Shown here piece after piece: positions 17,905 to 28,428 of a DNA stretch of 62,907 bases; positions within the stretch are counted from its first letter, which is position 1; every line of letters begins with the position of its first letter. This DNA comes from Polynucleobacter sp. (lineage in GTDB: Bacteria > Pseudomonadota > Gammaproteobacteria > Burkholderiales > Burkholderiaceae). The notes beneath the pieces were generated by a model. The model ran no database searches, was not told the DNA's origin, and saw nothing but the letters and a program-made list of their open reading frames with translations. The position numbers and the translations under genes were made by a program. The stretch is from NCBI GenBank assembly GCA_030696845.1, contig JAUYRJ010000040.1, forward strand, positions 1 to 62,907, given 5' to 3'.

Positions 17905-17948
17905 GCAGCTGCGGCCTAGTTTTTTCAGGCCTAAAAGGCTGCTTTTTT
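17905..17948 (+). terminator. terminator-like hairpin in the ndk leader
   Basis: The outer stem GCAGC/GCTGC and inner stem GGCCT/AGGCC are separated by short bulges, and six T residues follow directly. The upstream gene runs the opposite way, so on the plus strand the structure can only act on transcripts heading into ndk. It is therefore a candidate attenuator or the end of a short leader RNA. Confidence 0.5.
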
Positions 17949-17979
17949 AATATTATTGAATTAATCACTGGAGTTTTGC

Positions 17980-18405
17980 ATGGCAATTGAGCGCACCCTT
18001 TCTATTATTAAACCTGATGCTGTGGCGAAAAACGTGATCGGTCAGATCTATACCCGTTTTGAGCAAGCTGGACTCAAGGTGATTGCCTCCAAAATGGCGC
18101 ATTTATCCCAGTCTGAAGCGGAGCAGTTTTACGCAGTGCATGCAGCTCGTCCATTTTTCAAGGACCTCGTGAGTTTTATGATTTCTGGCCCAGTCATGAT
18201 TCAAGTGTTGCAGGGAGAGAACGCGATTGCAAAAAACCGTGAGCTCATGGGAGCGACTGATCCCAAGAAAGCCGATAAAGGCACTATTCGCGCTGACTTT
18301 GCGGATAGCATTGACGCCAATGCCGTTCATGGTTCTGATGCCCCTGAAACTGCTGCTGTGGAAATTGGTTTCTTTTTCCCCGGCATGAATATTTTTTCGC
18401 GTTAA
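17980..18405 (+). CDS. ndk: nucleoside-diphosphate kinase
   Basis: Transfers the gamma phosphate of ATP to nucleoside diphosphates through a phospho-histidine. The active-site motif [12 protein letters not shown] lies near residue 117, and [15 protein letters not shown] is the N-terminal signature. Length 141 is standard. A GGAG ribosome-binding site precedes the ATG. The rlmN start codon follows immediately after the stop, so the two are coupled. It heads the long series running to purA. Confidence 0.97.
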   Translation: MAIERTLSIIKPDAVAKNVIGQIYTRFEQAGLKVIASKMAHLSQSEAEQFYAVHAARPFFKDLVSFMISGPVMIQVLQGENAIAKNRELMGATDPKKADKGTIRADFADSIDANAVHGSDAPETAAVEIGFFFPGMNIFSR

Positions 18406-19560
18406 TTGACAGCCCCGCGTATAAATCTCCTGGATTTTGACGCCGCTGGTATGGCGGCGTATGTCGCGGGTCTCAATGAAAAACCCTTTAGGGCGAAGCA
18501 GCTCCTAAATTGGGTTCACCAGCGCGGTGTGTCTGACATTGCCGCGATGAGTGACCTTGCCAAAACTTTTCGTACTGCCATAATGGATCAGGCTGAAATC
18601 AAGTCCTTGCCGGTCATTCGGGATGAGCAAGCGGTAGATGGCACACGCAAGTGGCTGATTGATGTGGGTGCCAAAGACGCTGTTGAAATGGTGTTTATTC
18701 CCGAGGATGACCGAGGCACCTTGTGCATTTCGTCGCAAGCGGGCTGCGCAGTAAATTGCCGCTTTTGCTCCACCGGTTACCAAGGCTTTTCACGTAATCT
18801 CACTGCCGGTGAAATTATCGGCCAACTTTGGTACGCCGAGCATGAGCTCAAAAAAGATCCAAACGCCATTTTGCGCTTAGAGGCGTATCCAACGCCTGGC
18901 TATGTTTACACTGGCCGAGTCGTATCCAATGTGGTGCTGATGGGCATGGGTGAGCCACTTCTCAATTACGACAATGTACTAACAGCATTGCGACTCATGC
19001 TTGATGACAATGCGTATGGCCTATCGCGCCGCCGCGTGACGGTTTCCACATCCGGTGTGGTGCCGATGATGGACCGCCTATCGCAAGATTGTCCGGTAGC
19101 ATTGGCGGTATCCCTGCATGCACCGAATGATGCGCTACGCGACCAGCTCGTGCCGCTCAACATTAAATACCCGCTGCGCGAACTGTTGGCCGCATGCGAG
19201 CGTTATCTTGAATTCGCGCCACGTGATTTTTTAACCTTCGAATACTGCATGCTAGAAAATGTAAATGACAGCGATGCGCAGGCTAAAGAATTAATTCGTT
19301 TGCTGAGCGGTATTAAATGCAAGGTGAATCTCATCCCCTTCAATCCATTCCCAGAATCGGGCCTTACGCGATCATTGCCGCAACGCGTGCAAGCATTCAT
19401 GCATATATTGCAAGATGCCGGGATGATTGCCACCGTACGTAAAACTCGTGGCGATGATATTGCCGCCGCATGTGGGCAGCTAGCCGGTGATGTTGTGGAT
19501 CGAACGCGCGTTCGCGAGCGCGCTTTGTATGAGCAGCCGATTGAATGGATCAACCGTTAA
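18406..19560 (+). CDS. rlmN: dual-specificity 23S rRNA/tRNA adenine-C2 methyltransferase RlmN
   Basis: Radical-SAM enzyme methylating A2503 of 23S rRNA and A37 of some tRNAs. The cluster motif [11 protein letters not shown] (CxxxCxxC) is near residue 115; [16 protein letters not shown] and [10 protein letters not shown] follow. The C-terminal catalytic Cys is in AAACGQL. The segment between the radical-SAM motif and VVLMGMGEP ([20 protein letters not shown]) is longer than in E. coli. TTG is the start, immediately after the ndk stop. In many Burkholderiales pilF- and rodZ-like genes follow; here ispG is next. Confidence 0.95.
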   Translation: MTAPRINLLDFDAAGMAAYVAGLNEKPFRAKQLLNWVHQRGVSDIAAMSDLAKTFRTAIMDQAEIKSLPVIRDEQAVDGTRKWLIDVGAKDAVEMVFIPEDDRGTLCISSQAGCAVNCRFCSTGYQGFSRNLTAGEIIGQLWYAEHELKKDPNAILRLEAYPTPGYVYTGRVVSNVVLMGMGEPLLNYDNVLTALRLMLDDNAYGLSRRRVTVSTSGVVPMMDRLSQDCPVALAVSLHAPNDALRDQLVPLNIKYPLRELLAACERYLEFAPRDFLTFEYCMLENVNDSDAQAKELIRLLSGIKCKVNLIPFNPFPESGLTRSLPQRVQAFMHILQDAGMIATVRKTRGDDIAAACGQLAGDVVDRTRVRERALYEQPIEWINR

Positions 19561-19574
19561 GGGAATTCAACGCA

Positions 19575-20861
19575 ATGACAATCTCTTCCGATGGCACTGT
19601 AGATTGCCTTTCTAGCCTACCTTTAGGTCCTTCGCCGAAGCGCGTTTCGCGCCAGTCGGAAGTAGTGTGGGAGAGTACTCGAATTACGGTGGGTGGCGAT
19701 GCTCCTGTGCGCGTGCAGTCGATGACCAACACCGACACGGAAGACGCGGTAGGAACCGCAATCCAGGTGAAAGAGCTGGCCCGCGCTGGATCCGAAATGG
19801 TTCGCATCACTGTTAATACGCCCGAAGCCGCCGCCGCAGTGCCGTACATTCGGGAGCAGCTCGACAAAATGGGTGTTCATGTGCCGCTCATTGGCGACTT
19901 TCATTACAACGGTCACACTCTACTCAAAGACTATCCCGATTGCGCACGCAGTTTATCCAAGTACCGAATCAATCCAGGTAACGTTGGCAAGGGTGCTAAA
20001 CGCGATCCGCAGTTTGCGCAAATGATTGAGGCTGCGTGCGAATACCGTAAGCCGATTCGAATAGGGGTTAACTGGGGTAGCCTAGACCAAGACTTGCTCG
20101 CAAGCATTATGGATATGAACGCGGCTTTACCAAACCCCAAAACCGCACAAGAAGTGATGATTGAGGCATTGATTCAGTCGGCACTGCAGTCCGCTCAAAA
20201 AGCAGAAGAGCTGGGTATGGACCCTAATCAGATTACGCTCTCGTGCAAAGTCAGTAATGTGCAAGACTTGGTAGCGGTGTATCGTGATTTGGCGCGCCGC
20301 TGCGATTATCCATTGCACTTGGGTTTAACCGAGGCGGGCATGGGCAGCAAAGGCATCGTTGCATCGACTGCAGCCTTAGCCATACTGTTACAAGAGGGTA
20401 TTGGCGACACTATTCGGGTTTCGCTCACGCCTGATCCCGGTGCGCCGCGCGAGAATGAAGTGATTGTTGCCCAAGAAATTTTACAAACCATGGGGCTGCG
20501 TAATTTCACGCCGATGGTGATTGCATGCCCGGGTTGTGGCCGAACCACCAGTACGACCTTTCAGGAGTTGGCCGCCAATATTCAGTCTTATCTTCGTCAG
20601 CAAATGCCAGTTTGGAAAAAGACGCATCCCGGCGTGGAAGAGATGAATGTGGCGGTGATGGGTTGTATCGTAAATGGTCCCGGCGAGAGTAAGCATGCCA
20701 ATATTGGCATCTCCCTACCGGGTACGGGTGAAACCCCCGCTGCCCCTGTGTTTGTGGATGGCGTCAAAGTAAAAACCTTGCGCGGTGAATCGATTGCGCA
20801 AGACTTTCAAGTTATCGTTGAAGAGTATGTCAAAACCCGTTATGGAAATACGCAGTTATGA
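19575..20861 (+). CDS. ispG: 4-hydroxy-3-methylbut-2-enyl-diphosphate synthase (flavodoxin)
   Basis: Penultimate enzyme of the MEP isoprenoid pathway, reductively opening MEcPP. The TIM-barrel part begins at [11 protein letters not shown]; the [4Fe-4S] cysteines are in CPGCGRTT and GCIVNGPGE near the C-terminus. About 428 residues, typical of betaproteobacteria. The frame opens at 19545 inside rlmN, but ATG 19575 follows GGGAA at good spacing. Its stop overlaps the hisS start (ATGA). Confidence 0.95.
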   Translation: MTISSDGTVDCLSSLPLGPSPKRVSRQSEVVWESTRITVGGDAPVRVQSMTNTDTEDAVGTAIQVKELARAGSEMVRITVNTPEAAAAVPYIREQLDKMGVHVPLIGDFHYNGHTLLKDYPDCARSLSKYRINPGNVGKGAKRDPQFAQMIEAACEYRKPIRIGVNWGSLDQDLLASIMDMNAALPNPKTAQEVMIEALIQSALQSAQKAEELGMDPNQITLSCKVSNVQDLVAVYRDLARRCDYPLHLGLTEAGMGSKGIVASTAALAILLQEGIGDTIRVSLTPDPGAPRENEVIVAQEILQTMGLRNFTPMVIACPGCGRTTSTTFQELAANIQSYLRQQMPVWKKTHPGVEEMNVAVMGCIVNGPGESKHANIGISLPGTGETPAAPVFVDGVKVKTLRGESIAQDFQVIVEEYVKTRYGNTQL

Positions 20862-22165
20862 GTAGTGCAAAGCCTCAAAAAATTGCCGGCGTTCGCGGTA
20901 TGAATGATTTATTACCGGCGGATGCGCAGCAGTGGCTCCATTTAGAAAATACCTTTCGGGACTTAACCAGAGCCTACGGTTACGAGTTGCTGAAAACCCC
21001 CATTGTTGAATCTACTCCAGTATTTCAGCGCGGCATTGGTGAAGTAACCGACATTGTTGAAAAGGAAATGTATTCCTTTGAAGATCGCTTAAATGGTGAG
21101 CAGTTAACGTTACGACCTGAGGGTACGGCAGCATTGGTACGCGCTGTGATTGAGCACAATCTCCTCTACGACGGCCCCAAGCGCCTTTGGTATACCGGCC
21201 CGATGTTTCGGCATGAGCGGCCACAGCGCGGCAGGTATCGACAGTTCCATCAGTTTGGCATCGAAGCCTTGGGTTTTGCGGGCCCCGATATTGATGCTGA
21301 AATCATTTTGATGGGTCAGCGTTTATGGGATGAGCTGGGTTTGCGCGGTGTGCGACTCGAAATTAATTCCCTTGGGCAGGCTGATGAGCGAGCCCAGCAC
21401 CGTAGCGCCTTGATTGCGTACTTTGAGCAACATGCGAGCACCCTTGATGAGGATTCCCAACGACGCCTAAAGACAAACCCCTTACGCATTTTGGATTCCA
21501 AAAATCCAGCCATGCAAACCCTGATCGAAGGCGCCCCACGCCTTTTGGATTTTCTGGGCGCTGAATCCCTGGCGCATTTCGAGGGCGTGCAAACCTTGCT
21601 TAAAGCAAATAACATTCCATGCAAAATTAATCCACGTTTAGTTCGTGGTCTGGATTATTACAACCTGACTGTATTTGAGTGGGTTACCGATGAGCTGGGT
21701 GCGCAAGGCACGATTGCGGGAGGCGGCCGTTACGACCCCCTGATTGAGCGCATGGGTGGCAAACCGTCACCCGCTTGTGGGTGGGCGATGGGGATGGAGC
21801 GCGTCTTAGAGCTTATGAAGTTATCTGGCTCTCTGCCTGAGGCGGAAAGTCGCTGTGATGTATTTATGCTTCATCAGGGCGGTGAGACCCTAACTGCCGC
21901 TTTGGTAGCGGCCGAGCAAATGCGCAGTGCTGGCATTGATGTCATTTTGTTCTGCCCCCCTGATGGGCAAGCTGCCAGTTTTAAGTCCCAAATGAAGAAG
22001 GCCGATAGCAGTGGTGCCGCCTATGCCGTGATTATTGGACCTGATGAAATGGCGCGAAATGAAGCCCAGCTGAAAGATTTGCGTGGCAGCGGAGAGCAGC
22101 GTGCCATCCCTCTGGACGGCCTCCTAGGTAGTGTAATTGACGCCTTAGTCGCCACATCCGAATAG
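20858..22165 (+). CDS. hisS: histidine--tRNA ligase
   Basis: Class II aminoacyl-tRNA synthetase of 435 residues. Motif 2 ([19 protein letters not shown]), the histidine-specific [15 protein letters not shown], and motif 3 ([29 protein letters not shown]) are all present. The C-terminal anticodon-binding domain starts near residue 325. It overlaps ispG by four bases; ispG-hisS-yfgM-bamB-der is a classical conserved order. Confidence 0.97.
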   Translation: MSSAKPQKIAGVRGMNDLLPADAQQWLHLENTFRDLTRAYGYELLKTPIVESTPVFQRGIGEVTDIVEKEMYSFEDRLNGEQLTLRPEGTAALVRAVIEHNLLYDGPKRLWYTGPMFRHERPQRGRYRQFHQFGIEALGFAGPDIDAEIILMGQRLWDELGLRGVRLEINSLGQADERAQHRSALIAYFEQHASTLDEDSQRRLKTNPLRILDSKNPAMQTLIEGAPRLLDFLGAESLAHFEGVQTLLKANNIPCKINPRLVRGLDYYNLTVFEWVTDELGAQGTIAGGGRYDPLIERMGGKPSPACGWAMGMERVLELMKLSGSLPEAESRCDVFMLHQGGETLTAALVAAEQMRSAGIDVILFCPPDGQAASFKSQMKKADSSGAAYAVIIGPDEMARNEAQLKDLRGSGEQRAIPLDGLLGSVIDALVATSE

Positions 22166-22204
22166 AATGAAGCATTAGTACTGAATTGATTACCCTGGAT
22201 TGCC

Positions 22205-22861
22205 ATGCCTTTAGACCTAGAAGAACAAGAACAACTCGATAATTTCAAAGCCTTTTGGGAGAAATACCGCTCCTTCATATTGGGCATTGCTACGGCTGTT
22301 TTATTTGCGTTTGCAGCCTATAACGGCTGGCAGTGGTGGAAAAATAGCCAAGCCAGTGAAGCAGGCAAGCTCTATGAAACTATGATGAGCTCGATTGAAA
22401 AGGGCGATAAAGACCAAAGTTTGCGTGCGGCTGAGGACTTGCAAAAACAATACAGCGGCACAAGCTATGCGCCCATGTCCAGTTTGATCGCTGCAAAATT
22501 AGCAGCAGATTCCGGCGATAGCGCGAAAGCCCAAGGTTTTTTGCGCTGGGTTGCTGAAAACGCATCGGATGATGGCTATAAAGCGCTTGGAAAGTTACGC
22601 CTAGTTACTGCATTAATAGACGATGGCGGCGAAAAGGCCATGGCTGAGGCCGACCGTATTTTAAAAAGTAAACCCATTGAAGGCTTTGAGGCCCTTTGGC
22701 TTGAGCGTCGTGGCGATTGGTATCTTGTACAAGAAAAAATCAAAGAGGCGCGCACTAGCTATTTAGAGGCTTGGAACCTGCTTGAAAAATCCAAAGAATT
22801 TCCGCAGGAGGCACGTAGCCTGTTAAAAGTAAAGATTGACGCGGTTGGAGGTATGCAATGA
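22205..22861 (+). CDS. yfgM: YfgM family TPR-like inner-membrane protein
   Basis: Ancillary SecYEG-associated protein thought to hand over secreted proteins to periplasmic chaperones. A short cytoplasmic N-terminus (LEEQEQLDNFKAFWEKYRS) precedes one membrane helix (FILGIATAVLFAFAAYNGW), then a periplasmic TPR_21 domain with helical repeats. Length 218 is normal. It overlaps bamB by four bases, consistent with a shared envelope role. Confidence 0.92.
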   Translation: MPLDLEEQEQLDNFKAFWEKYRSFILGIATAVLFAFAAYNGWQWWKNSQASEAGKLYETMMSSIEKGDKDQSLRAAEDLQKQYSGTSYAPMSSLIAAKLAADSGDSAKAQGFLRWVAENASDDGYKALGKLRLVTALIDDGGEKAMAEADRILKSKPIEGFEALWLERRGDWYLVQEKIKEARTSYLEAWNLLEKSKEFPQEARSLLKVKIDAVGGMQ

Positions 22862-23991
22862 AGCGCATCTGGGGCTCCTTGGGCATTGCTATATTGGCAG
22901 TTACTTTGGTTGCCTGTTCAGGTAGTTCGCGGGTTCGTAAGCCGGCTGAATTAGTCAAAGTAAGCAATCAATTTGAGCTAGCGCCAGTATGGTCCGTCAG
23001 CATAGGCTCTTCCGAGCCCTTTAACTTTCATCCAGCAGTAGCGGGTGATGCGGTCTTTGCCGCCTCTCGTCGAGGCAGTCTGCGCAAAATTGATTTGCAA
23101 ACGGGTAAAACCATCTGGGATGTGAGTGTTCCTGAAAAACTCATCATTGGCCCCGGTTCCGATGGAAAGGTGACGGCCGTTGTCACCACCGAGGGTGATG
23201 TATTTGCTTATGATGAAGAGGGCAAGAATATTTGGAAGTACCACATCGGCAGTGAGGTGTTGACCGCCCCGGTTGTCGCTGGTGGCGTCGTAGTCATTCG
23301 TGGCTTGGATAATCGCTTTGTGGGGCTGGATGCGGCTACGGGTAAACGTCGCTGGATTTATCAACGCCAACAGTCGGCCTTATCGCTGCGCGTGGGTTAT
23401 GGCATGCTTGCAATAGGGAATGAAGTCATCGTAACGGGATTTGCTGGCGGTCGTTTTGGCATGATTGGCATCGCTAATGGCGGCTTGGTTTGGGAGACCC
23501 CCATTTCCTTTCCGAAAGGTTTTTCCGAAATCGAGCGCTTGAATGATGTCAGCGCTAAACCGAGTATTGAGGGCGAGCGGATTTGCGCCGTATCCTACCA
23601 GGGGCGTATTGGCTGTGCTCAAGCTCGCACGGGAACTCTAATTTGGTTTAAAGATTTTTCTAGTTATACCGGTACCGCGCAAAGTACTGATTTTGTGTTT
23701 GCAGCAAATGAAAAATCCCATATCACTGCTTTTCGCAGCAGTGATGGTGTACAGGTTTGGGAAAATACCCAGTTGACTTGGCGCGATGTGGGTGAGCCAT
23801 TAGCTATTGGCCGAGTGGTATTAATGGGTGATAAAGAAGGGTATTTGCATGCGCTATCTCAGTCGGGCGGTGAAATGCTTGCTCGTATTCGCCATGACAG
23901 TAGCCCCATCACCGCGGCACCCATTGCGGTTGGCGGTTTGATACTGGTGCAGTCTCAAGGCGGTAAGTTAGCGGCGTACAGTCCCAAATGA
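22858..23991 (+). CDS. bamB: outer membrane protein assembly factor BamB
   Basis: Lipoprotein of the BAM complex that inserts beta-barrel proteins into the outer membrane. The lipobox LVAC puts the lipidated Cys at residue 20. The rest is an eight-bladed PQQ-like beta-propeller with repeated W-D/V-like strands such as [12 protein letters not shown] and [11 protein letters not shown]. Length 377 is normal. It overlaps both yfgM and der by four bases. Confidence 0.95.
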   Translation: MKRIWGSLGIAILAVTLVACSGSSRVRKPAELVKVSNQFELAPVWSVSIGSSEPFNFHPAVAGDAVFAASRRGSLRKIDLQTGKTIWDVSVPEKLIIGPGSDGKVTAVVTTEGDVFAYDEEGKNIWKYHIGSEVLTAPVVAGGVVVIRGLDNRFVGLDAATGKRRWIYQRQQSALSLRVGYGMLAIGNEVIVTGFAGGRFGMIGIANGGLVWETPISFPKGFSEIERLNDVSAKPSIEGERICAVSYQGRIGCAQARTGTLIWFKDFSSYTGTAQSTDFVFAANEKSHITAFRSSDGVQVWENTQLTWRDVGEPLAIGRVVLMGDKEGYLHALSQSGGEMLARIRHDSSPITAAPIAVGGLILVQSQGGKLAAYSPK

Positions 23992-25346
23992 AACCGGTCA
24001 TTACCATCGTTGGCCGACCAAACGTCGGTAAGTCCACCCTGTTCAATCGCTTAACGCGTTCACGTGATGCCTTGGTTGCCGATTTCTCGGGTCTGACGCG
24101 CGATCGTCACTATGGCAATAGTCGCATTACCTCACGCGAATTCATTTGCGTTGATACCGGCGGTTTTGAGCCCGTTGCTAAAACAGGGATTGTGGCCGAG
24201 ATGGCCAAACAAACCAAGCAAGCGGTCGCCGAATCCGATTTAATTATTTTCTTGGTGGATGGCCGTTTAGGTATGGCGCCGCAAGATCGCGTGATTGCGG
24301 ATTTTTTACGCAAGACGGGCCGCCCTGTGATTTTGGCGGTGAATAAAACTGAAGGTATGTCGCATGGCGTGGTCACGGCGGACTTTCATGAGCTGGGATT
24401 GGGTGAGCCATTTCCGATTTCATCTGCCCACGGTGATGGCGTTAAAACCTTAATTGACGACGCGCTGGATGAACTGGGTATACCTGAGCCAGATGAAGAG
24501 GCCGAGAATGATCCACTAACTCCGCGCGCCATGAAAATTGCGGTCGTGGGGCGACCCAATGTCGGCAAATCGACGCTGATTAATAAATTGATTGGCGAAG
24601 AGCGGGTGATCGCATTTGATATGCCGGGAACAACGCGCGATGCGATTGAGGTGCCATTTGAGCGCAACGGCAAGCCCTATATTTTGATTGATACTGCCGG
24701 CTTGCGTCGCCGCGGCAAGGTATTTGAGGCGATTGAAAAGTTCTCCGTGGTTAAAACCCTGCAAGCCATCGCTGATGCTAATGTCGTGATTTTGATGCTC
24801 GATGCGCAGCAAGATATTTCTGAGCAAGATGCGCACATTGCCGGCTTTATTTTGGAAGCGGGTAGGGCTTTGGTGTTGGCCATCAATAAATGGGATGGTG
24901 TGGATAGTTATGTGAAGGAGCGTTGTCGCGTCGAGATTGGGCAAAAGCTGCGCTTTTTGGATTTTGCGAATGTGCATCCGATTTCAGCGAAAAAAGGCAC
25001 AGGCTTAAAAGAACTCTTTAAGGATGTTGACTTAGCTTACGCTGCCGCTATGGCGAAGTTGCCCACTCCGCGCCTCACGCGCATTTTGGCGGAAGCGGTG
25101 GAGCACCAGCAACCCAAGCGAGTAGGTATGGGCAGACCTAAATTGCGCTATGCCCATCAAGGGGGTATGAACCCGCCGATTGTGGTGATTCACGGTAGCG
25201 CTTTGAGTGGCGTCACGGATAGCTATAAACGCTTTCTTGAGGGGCGTTTCCGGGAGGCTTTTAAGCTTCGCGGCACCCCATTGCGAATTGAGATGCGCAC
25301 CAATAAAAATCCATATGTCGATGCAGACAAAGGCAAAAAGCGTTGA
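23988..25346 (+). CDS. der: ribosome biogenesis GTPase Der (EngA)
   Basis: Essential double-GTPase for 50S maturation. Two G1 motifs GRPNVGKST occur near residues 8 and 184, with G3 (DTGG, DTAG) and G4 (NKTE, NKWD) motifs in each domain, and a C-terminal KH-like domain ([24 protein letters not shown]). The first-domain NKTE differs slightly from NKxD, as in several Der proteins. Length 452 is normal. A terminator-like hairpin with a long T run follows nine bases after the stop. Confidence 0.97.
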   Translation: MKPVITIVGRPNVGKSTLFNRLTRSRDALVADFSGLTRDRHYGNSRITSREFICVDTGGFEPVAKTGIVAEMAKQTKQAVAESDLIIFLVDGRLGMAPQDRVIADFLRKTGRPVILAVNKTEGMSHGVVTADFHELGLGEPFPISSAHGDGVKTLIDDALDELGIPEPDEEAENDPLTPRAMKIAVVGRPNVGKSTLINKLIGEERVIAFDMPGTTRDAIEVPFERNGKPYILIDTAGLRRRGKVFEAIEKFSVVKTLQAIADANVVILMLDAQQDISEQDAHIAGFILEAGRALVLAINKWDGVDSYVKERCRVEIGQKLRFLDFANVHPISAKKGTGLKELFKDVDLAYAAAMAKLPTPRLTRILAEAVEHQQPKRVGMGRPKLRYAHQGGMNPPIVVIHGSALSGVTDSYKRFLEGRFREAFKLRGTPLRIEMRTNKNPYVDADKGKKR

Positions 25347-25354
25347 TTTTTCGC

Positions 25355-25384
25355 TTGCCATTGACTGCTCGGCAATTTTTTTTT
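25355..25384 (+). terminator. probable intrinsic terminator after der
   Basis: A short perfect stem TTGCC/GGCAA with an 11-base loop is followed by nine T residues. The stem is weak but the T run is strong. It would end the ispG-der unit and imply a separate hfq promoter, for which TATATT at 25393-25398 is a possible -10. Confidence 0.5.
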
Positions 25385-25513
25385 AGGCGGTATATATTAT
25401 TAGCTCTAAGGTGATGCGCCTTATAAAAACTGAAAACCGATTAGCGACTCTTAGCGGCACCCGATTAAATAAAAGCAAGACTCCCAAACTTCCAATAATG
25501 AATAAGGAGCAGT

Positions 25514-25759
25514 ATGAATAGCAATAAAACCCAATTACTTCAGGATCCATTTCTGAACGCGCTGCGCAAAGAGCATGTGCCGGTATCCATTTACCTGGTT
25601 AACGGCATCAAACTGCAAGGCAATATTGAATCGTTTGATCAGTACGTTGTGCTGCTGCGCAATACCGTGACGCAAATGGTCTACAAGCACGCTATTTCCA
25701 CTATTGTGCCGGCGCGCGCAATTACGTTCCGCGCTGACGAGGACGAGCCCTCTGCATAA
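25514..25759 (+). CDS. hfq: RNA chaperone Hfq
   Basis: Hexameric Sm-like protein that promotes pairing of small RNAs with mRNAs. The Sm1 motif ([40 protein letters not shown]) and Sm2 motif ([12 protein letters not shown]) are intact. At 81 residues the C-terminal tail is short and acidic (DEDEPSA). A strong AAGGAG site precedes ATG. The hflX frame opens inside the last codons. Confidence 0.97.
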   Translation: MNSNKTQLLQDPFLNALRKEHVPVSIYLVNGIKLQGNIESFDQYVVLLRNTVTQMVYKHAISTIVPARAITFRADEDEPSA

Positions 25760-26993
25760 AACCGGTATCGATGCCGTTCGTGCGGTCTTAGTTGGGGTGG
25801 ATTCGGGGCGCGAAGATTTCCCCGATAGCATGGCTGAGCTCAGCCTGTTGGCCGATAGTGCTGGCTCCGTACCGGTAGCGAGTGTCGTTGCGCGAAAAGG
25901 GCGCACCGATCCTGCTTTGTTTGTGGGTTCCGGTAAAGCCAATGAGATTAAGCGGGCCTTGGAGGACCATGATGCTGAGTTGGTGATTTTCAATCACCCT
26001 TTATCCCCAAGCCAGCAACGCAATTTAGAGCGTCACCTCGGCCATCATGTGATGGACCGTACCGGCTTAATTCTTGATATATTCTCCCAGCGGGCCCAAA
26101 GCCATATCGGCAAAACTCAGGTTGAATTGGCGCAAGTGCGTTATCGCATGTCGCGCCTAGTGAGGGCTTGGAGCCACCTAGAGCGTCAAAAAGGAGGCAT
26201 TGGCTTGCGCGGCGGCCCAGGGGAGACCCAAATGGAGCTCGATCGGCGGATGCTTGCGACCAAGGCCAAACGCTTAGAGCTTGAACTAGAGAAATTGCAG
26301 CGTCAGCAGCGCACCCAGCGACGCTCACGCAGCCGTAAGGATGTATTCTCGGTATCCTTGGTGGGGTATACCAATGCTGGCAAATCCACCCTGTTTAATG
26401 CCTTAACCAAGGCCGATACCTATGCGGCAGACCAGTTATTTGCCACCCTAGATACCACCTCTCGCAAGGTCTATTTGCCAGAAGTGGGGACTATTGTGGT
26501 CTCAGATACCGTTGGCTTCATTCGGGACCTGCCTCACCAGCTCGTAGAAGCGTTTAGGGCCACCTTGGATGAGACAATCCACGCTGACCTGATTTTGCAT
26601 GTGATTGATGCGTGCAGCCCGGTTGCTAAGGAGCAGCAGTTTGAGGTGGAGCAGGTTTTGGCTGAAATCGGGGCAGATTCGATCCCGCGCATCGAGCTGA
26701 TGAACAAAATTGACCTGATGCCGCAAACCTTCACCAAAGGACCCATGGTTGTGAGGGATATTCAGGGCTTGCCCAACCAGATTTATCTCTCCGCTCAAAC
26801 TGGGCTGGGGCTGGATTTGCTTCGCAGCACTCTCGCGGAATGCGCTGTAATGACTGATAGAATGAGGGAAGAGCAGAATCGACCAAAGTCCCAGGTGACC
26901 TCGGAAGAGCTGCTGACACCCATGACAGAACGACCTGATTCCGCTGAATTTAACCCTATTCCACTAAAACACTATTTACCCCATGATGCGTAG
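25704..26993 (+). CDS. hflX: GTPase HflX
   Basis: Ribosome-splitting and 50S-associated GTPase. The HflX N-domain ([39 protein letters not shown]), the glycine-rich linker ([17 protein letters not shown]) and the G domain ([29 protein letters not shown]) are all seen. The start is uncertain: TTG 25704 overlaps hfq by 56 bases, whereas a CTG at 25752 sits eight bases after a GAGGA motif and better fits the family N-terminus. It overlaps hflK by 11 bases. Confidence 0.93.
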   Translation: MCRRAQLRSALTRTSPLHKTGIDAVRAVLVGVDSGREDFPDSMAELSLLADSAGSVPVASVVARKGRTDPALFVGSGKANEIKRALEDHDAELVIFNHPLSPSQQRNLERHLGHHVMDRTGLILDIFSQRAQSHIGKTQVELAQVRYRMSRLVRAWSHLERQKGGIGLRGGPGETQMELDRRMLATKAKRLELELEKLQRQQRTQRRSRSRKDVFSVSLVGYTNAGKSTLFNALTKADTYAADQLFATLDTTSRKVYLPEVGTIVVSDTVGFIRDLPHQLVEAFRATLDETIHADLILHVIDACSPVAKEQQFEVEQVLAEIGADSIPRIELMNKIDLMPQTFTKGPMVVRDIQGLPNQIYLSAQTGLGLDLLRSTLAECAVMTDRMREEQNRPKSQVTSEELLTPMTERPDSAEFNPIPLKHYLPHDA

Positions 26994-28428
26994 ACTGCTT
27001 TCGATTTTCTCGGTAAACGACCCAGGCTGGGGGAATTCACCGCGCTCCAACGAGCCTAAAAGCGATCCCGCCGGTTCTAATGAGCCTAATGCTGGTAGCG
27101 ATGGTAATAGCCCGCCGCCAGAGGAGCAGGGGGCTTCCAGTCCAGCGCCTACCCGGCCAGAGCAGGGTCGTAAGCCCGTCAGCAATGGACCTCCTGATTT
27201 AGACGAGCTCTGGCGTGATTTTAATGATCGCCTGAGCAATCTCTTTGGTGGCAAAAAAGGGCCGAGTAAGCCAGGCAATGCATGGGGTGGCGGCAATACC
27301 CCGAATTCTGGGCGCGGCGGCCCTCCTGGTGGTACGCGTCCCCCCATTTTCTCAGGCGGCGGTCCATTCTCTTCTAAAAATGGTGTTTTAGTTGCGCTGG
27401 GAGGAGTATTTGCTATTTGGATCGGCAGTGGCTTTTTCATGATTCAAGAGGGCCAGGCTGGTGTGGTGCTGACCTTTGGCAAATACGATTACACGGCTGG
27501 TCCCGGTATTAACTGGCGGATGCCTTGGCCAATTCAGTCGGAAGAGGTGGTCAATATTTCAGCGGTACGCTCGGTCGAGATTGGTCGATCTGTGGTGATT
27601 AAGGCGACCAACCAAAAAGACTCCTCCATGCTGACGGAAGATGAAAATATTATCGATGTTCGTTTTGCCGTGCAGTACCGTTTAAAAGATCCAACCGAAT
27701 ATCTGTTTAATAACCGCGACCCTGATTTTGCTGTGGTGCAAGCTGCTGAAACAGCTGTTCGTGAAATCGTTGCGCGTAGCACCATGGACAACGTGCTGTA
27801 CGAAGGGCGCGAAAAAATTGCGATTGACCTGACTGCATCGATTCAACGTATCCTAGACAGCTATAAAGCTGGCATCTTCATTACTAGCGTCACCGTACAA
27901 AATGTGCAGCCGCCAGAGCAAGTGCAAGCCGCTTTTGATGACGCAGTGAAGGCCGGTCAAGATCAAGAGCGCCTCAAGAGTGAAGGTCAGGCTTATGCGA
28001 ACGACATTATTCCGCGCGCCAAAGGTACTGCTGCCCGCTTAATTGAGGAGGCGGAAGGTTATAAGGCGCGTGTTACTGCAACTGCTGAAGGTGATGCCAT
28101 GCGCTTTAAGCAGATCCTCGTGGAGTATGCCAAGGCGCCTCAAGTCACGCGTGATCGGATGTATGTCGATACCATGCGCGAGGTCTACAGCAATGTCTCG
28201 AAGATTTTGGTTGATACCAAGAGCAATAGCATGTTGTATTTACCGCTGGATAAGATTGTTTCGCAAGTCAGTGCGGAAAGCGCGCAAGCGGCAAGTCAAG
28301 CGACTGGCTCCGTTACCGTTGGTTCTGCAACCGATACGCCTACTTCTACATCCACCACTAAAGCGCCTGAGCGCGCTGCAGACCGTCGTGATGGCGGTTT
28401 GCGTAGCCGAGATCGGGACGCACGATAA
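26983..28428 (+). CDS. hflK: FtsH protease activity modulator HflK
   Basis: Membrane-anchored SPFH/band-7 protein that with HflC forms a cage around FtsH. A long Gly/Pro/Asn-rich cytoplasmic N-terminus of about 120 residues precedes a single helix (VLVALGGVFAIWIGSGFFMI). The band-7 domain starts at EGQAGVVLTFGKYDYTAGPGINWRMPWP. The C-terminus is Ala/Thr/Ser-rich and ends with a basic segment. Length 481 is slightly longer than E. coli HflK (419), mostly through the N-terminal extension. It overlaps hflC by one base. Confidence 0.95.
   Translation: MMRRLLSIFSVNDPGWGNSPRSNEPKSDPAGSNEPNAGSDGNSPPPEEQGASSPAPTRPEQGRKPVSNGPPDLDELWRDFNDRLSNLFGGKKGPSKPGNAWGGGNTPNSGRGGPPGGTRPPIFSGGGPFSSKNGVLVALGGVFAIWIGSGFFMIQEGQAGVVLTFGKYDYTAGPGINWRMPWPIQSEEVVNISAVRSVEIGRSVVIKATNQKDSSMLTEDENIIDVRFAVQYRLKDPTEYLFNNRDPDFAVVQAAETAVREIVARSTMDNVLYEGREKIAIDLTASIQRILDSYKAGIFITSVTVQNVQPPEQVQAAFDDAVKAGQDQERLKSEGQAYANDIIPRAKGTAARLIEEAEGYKARVTATAEGDAMRFKQILVEYAKAPQVTRDRMYVDTMREVYSNVSKILVDTKSNSMLYLPLDKIVSQVSAESAQAASQATGSVTVGSATDTPTSTSTTKAPERAADRRDGGLRSRDRDAR

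Noticed and set aside
25437-25467. Short direct repeats (TTAGCG twice, CCGATTA twice) in the hfq leader
   Set aside because: Six- and seven-base repeats in a short AT-rich leader are expected by chance; no structure is formed.
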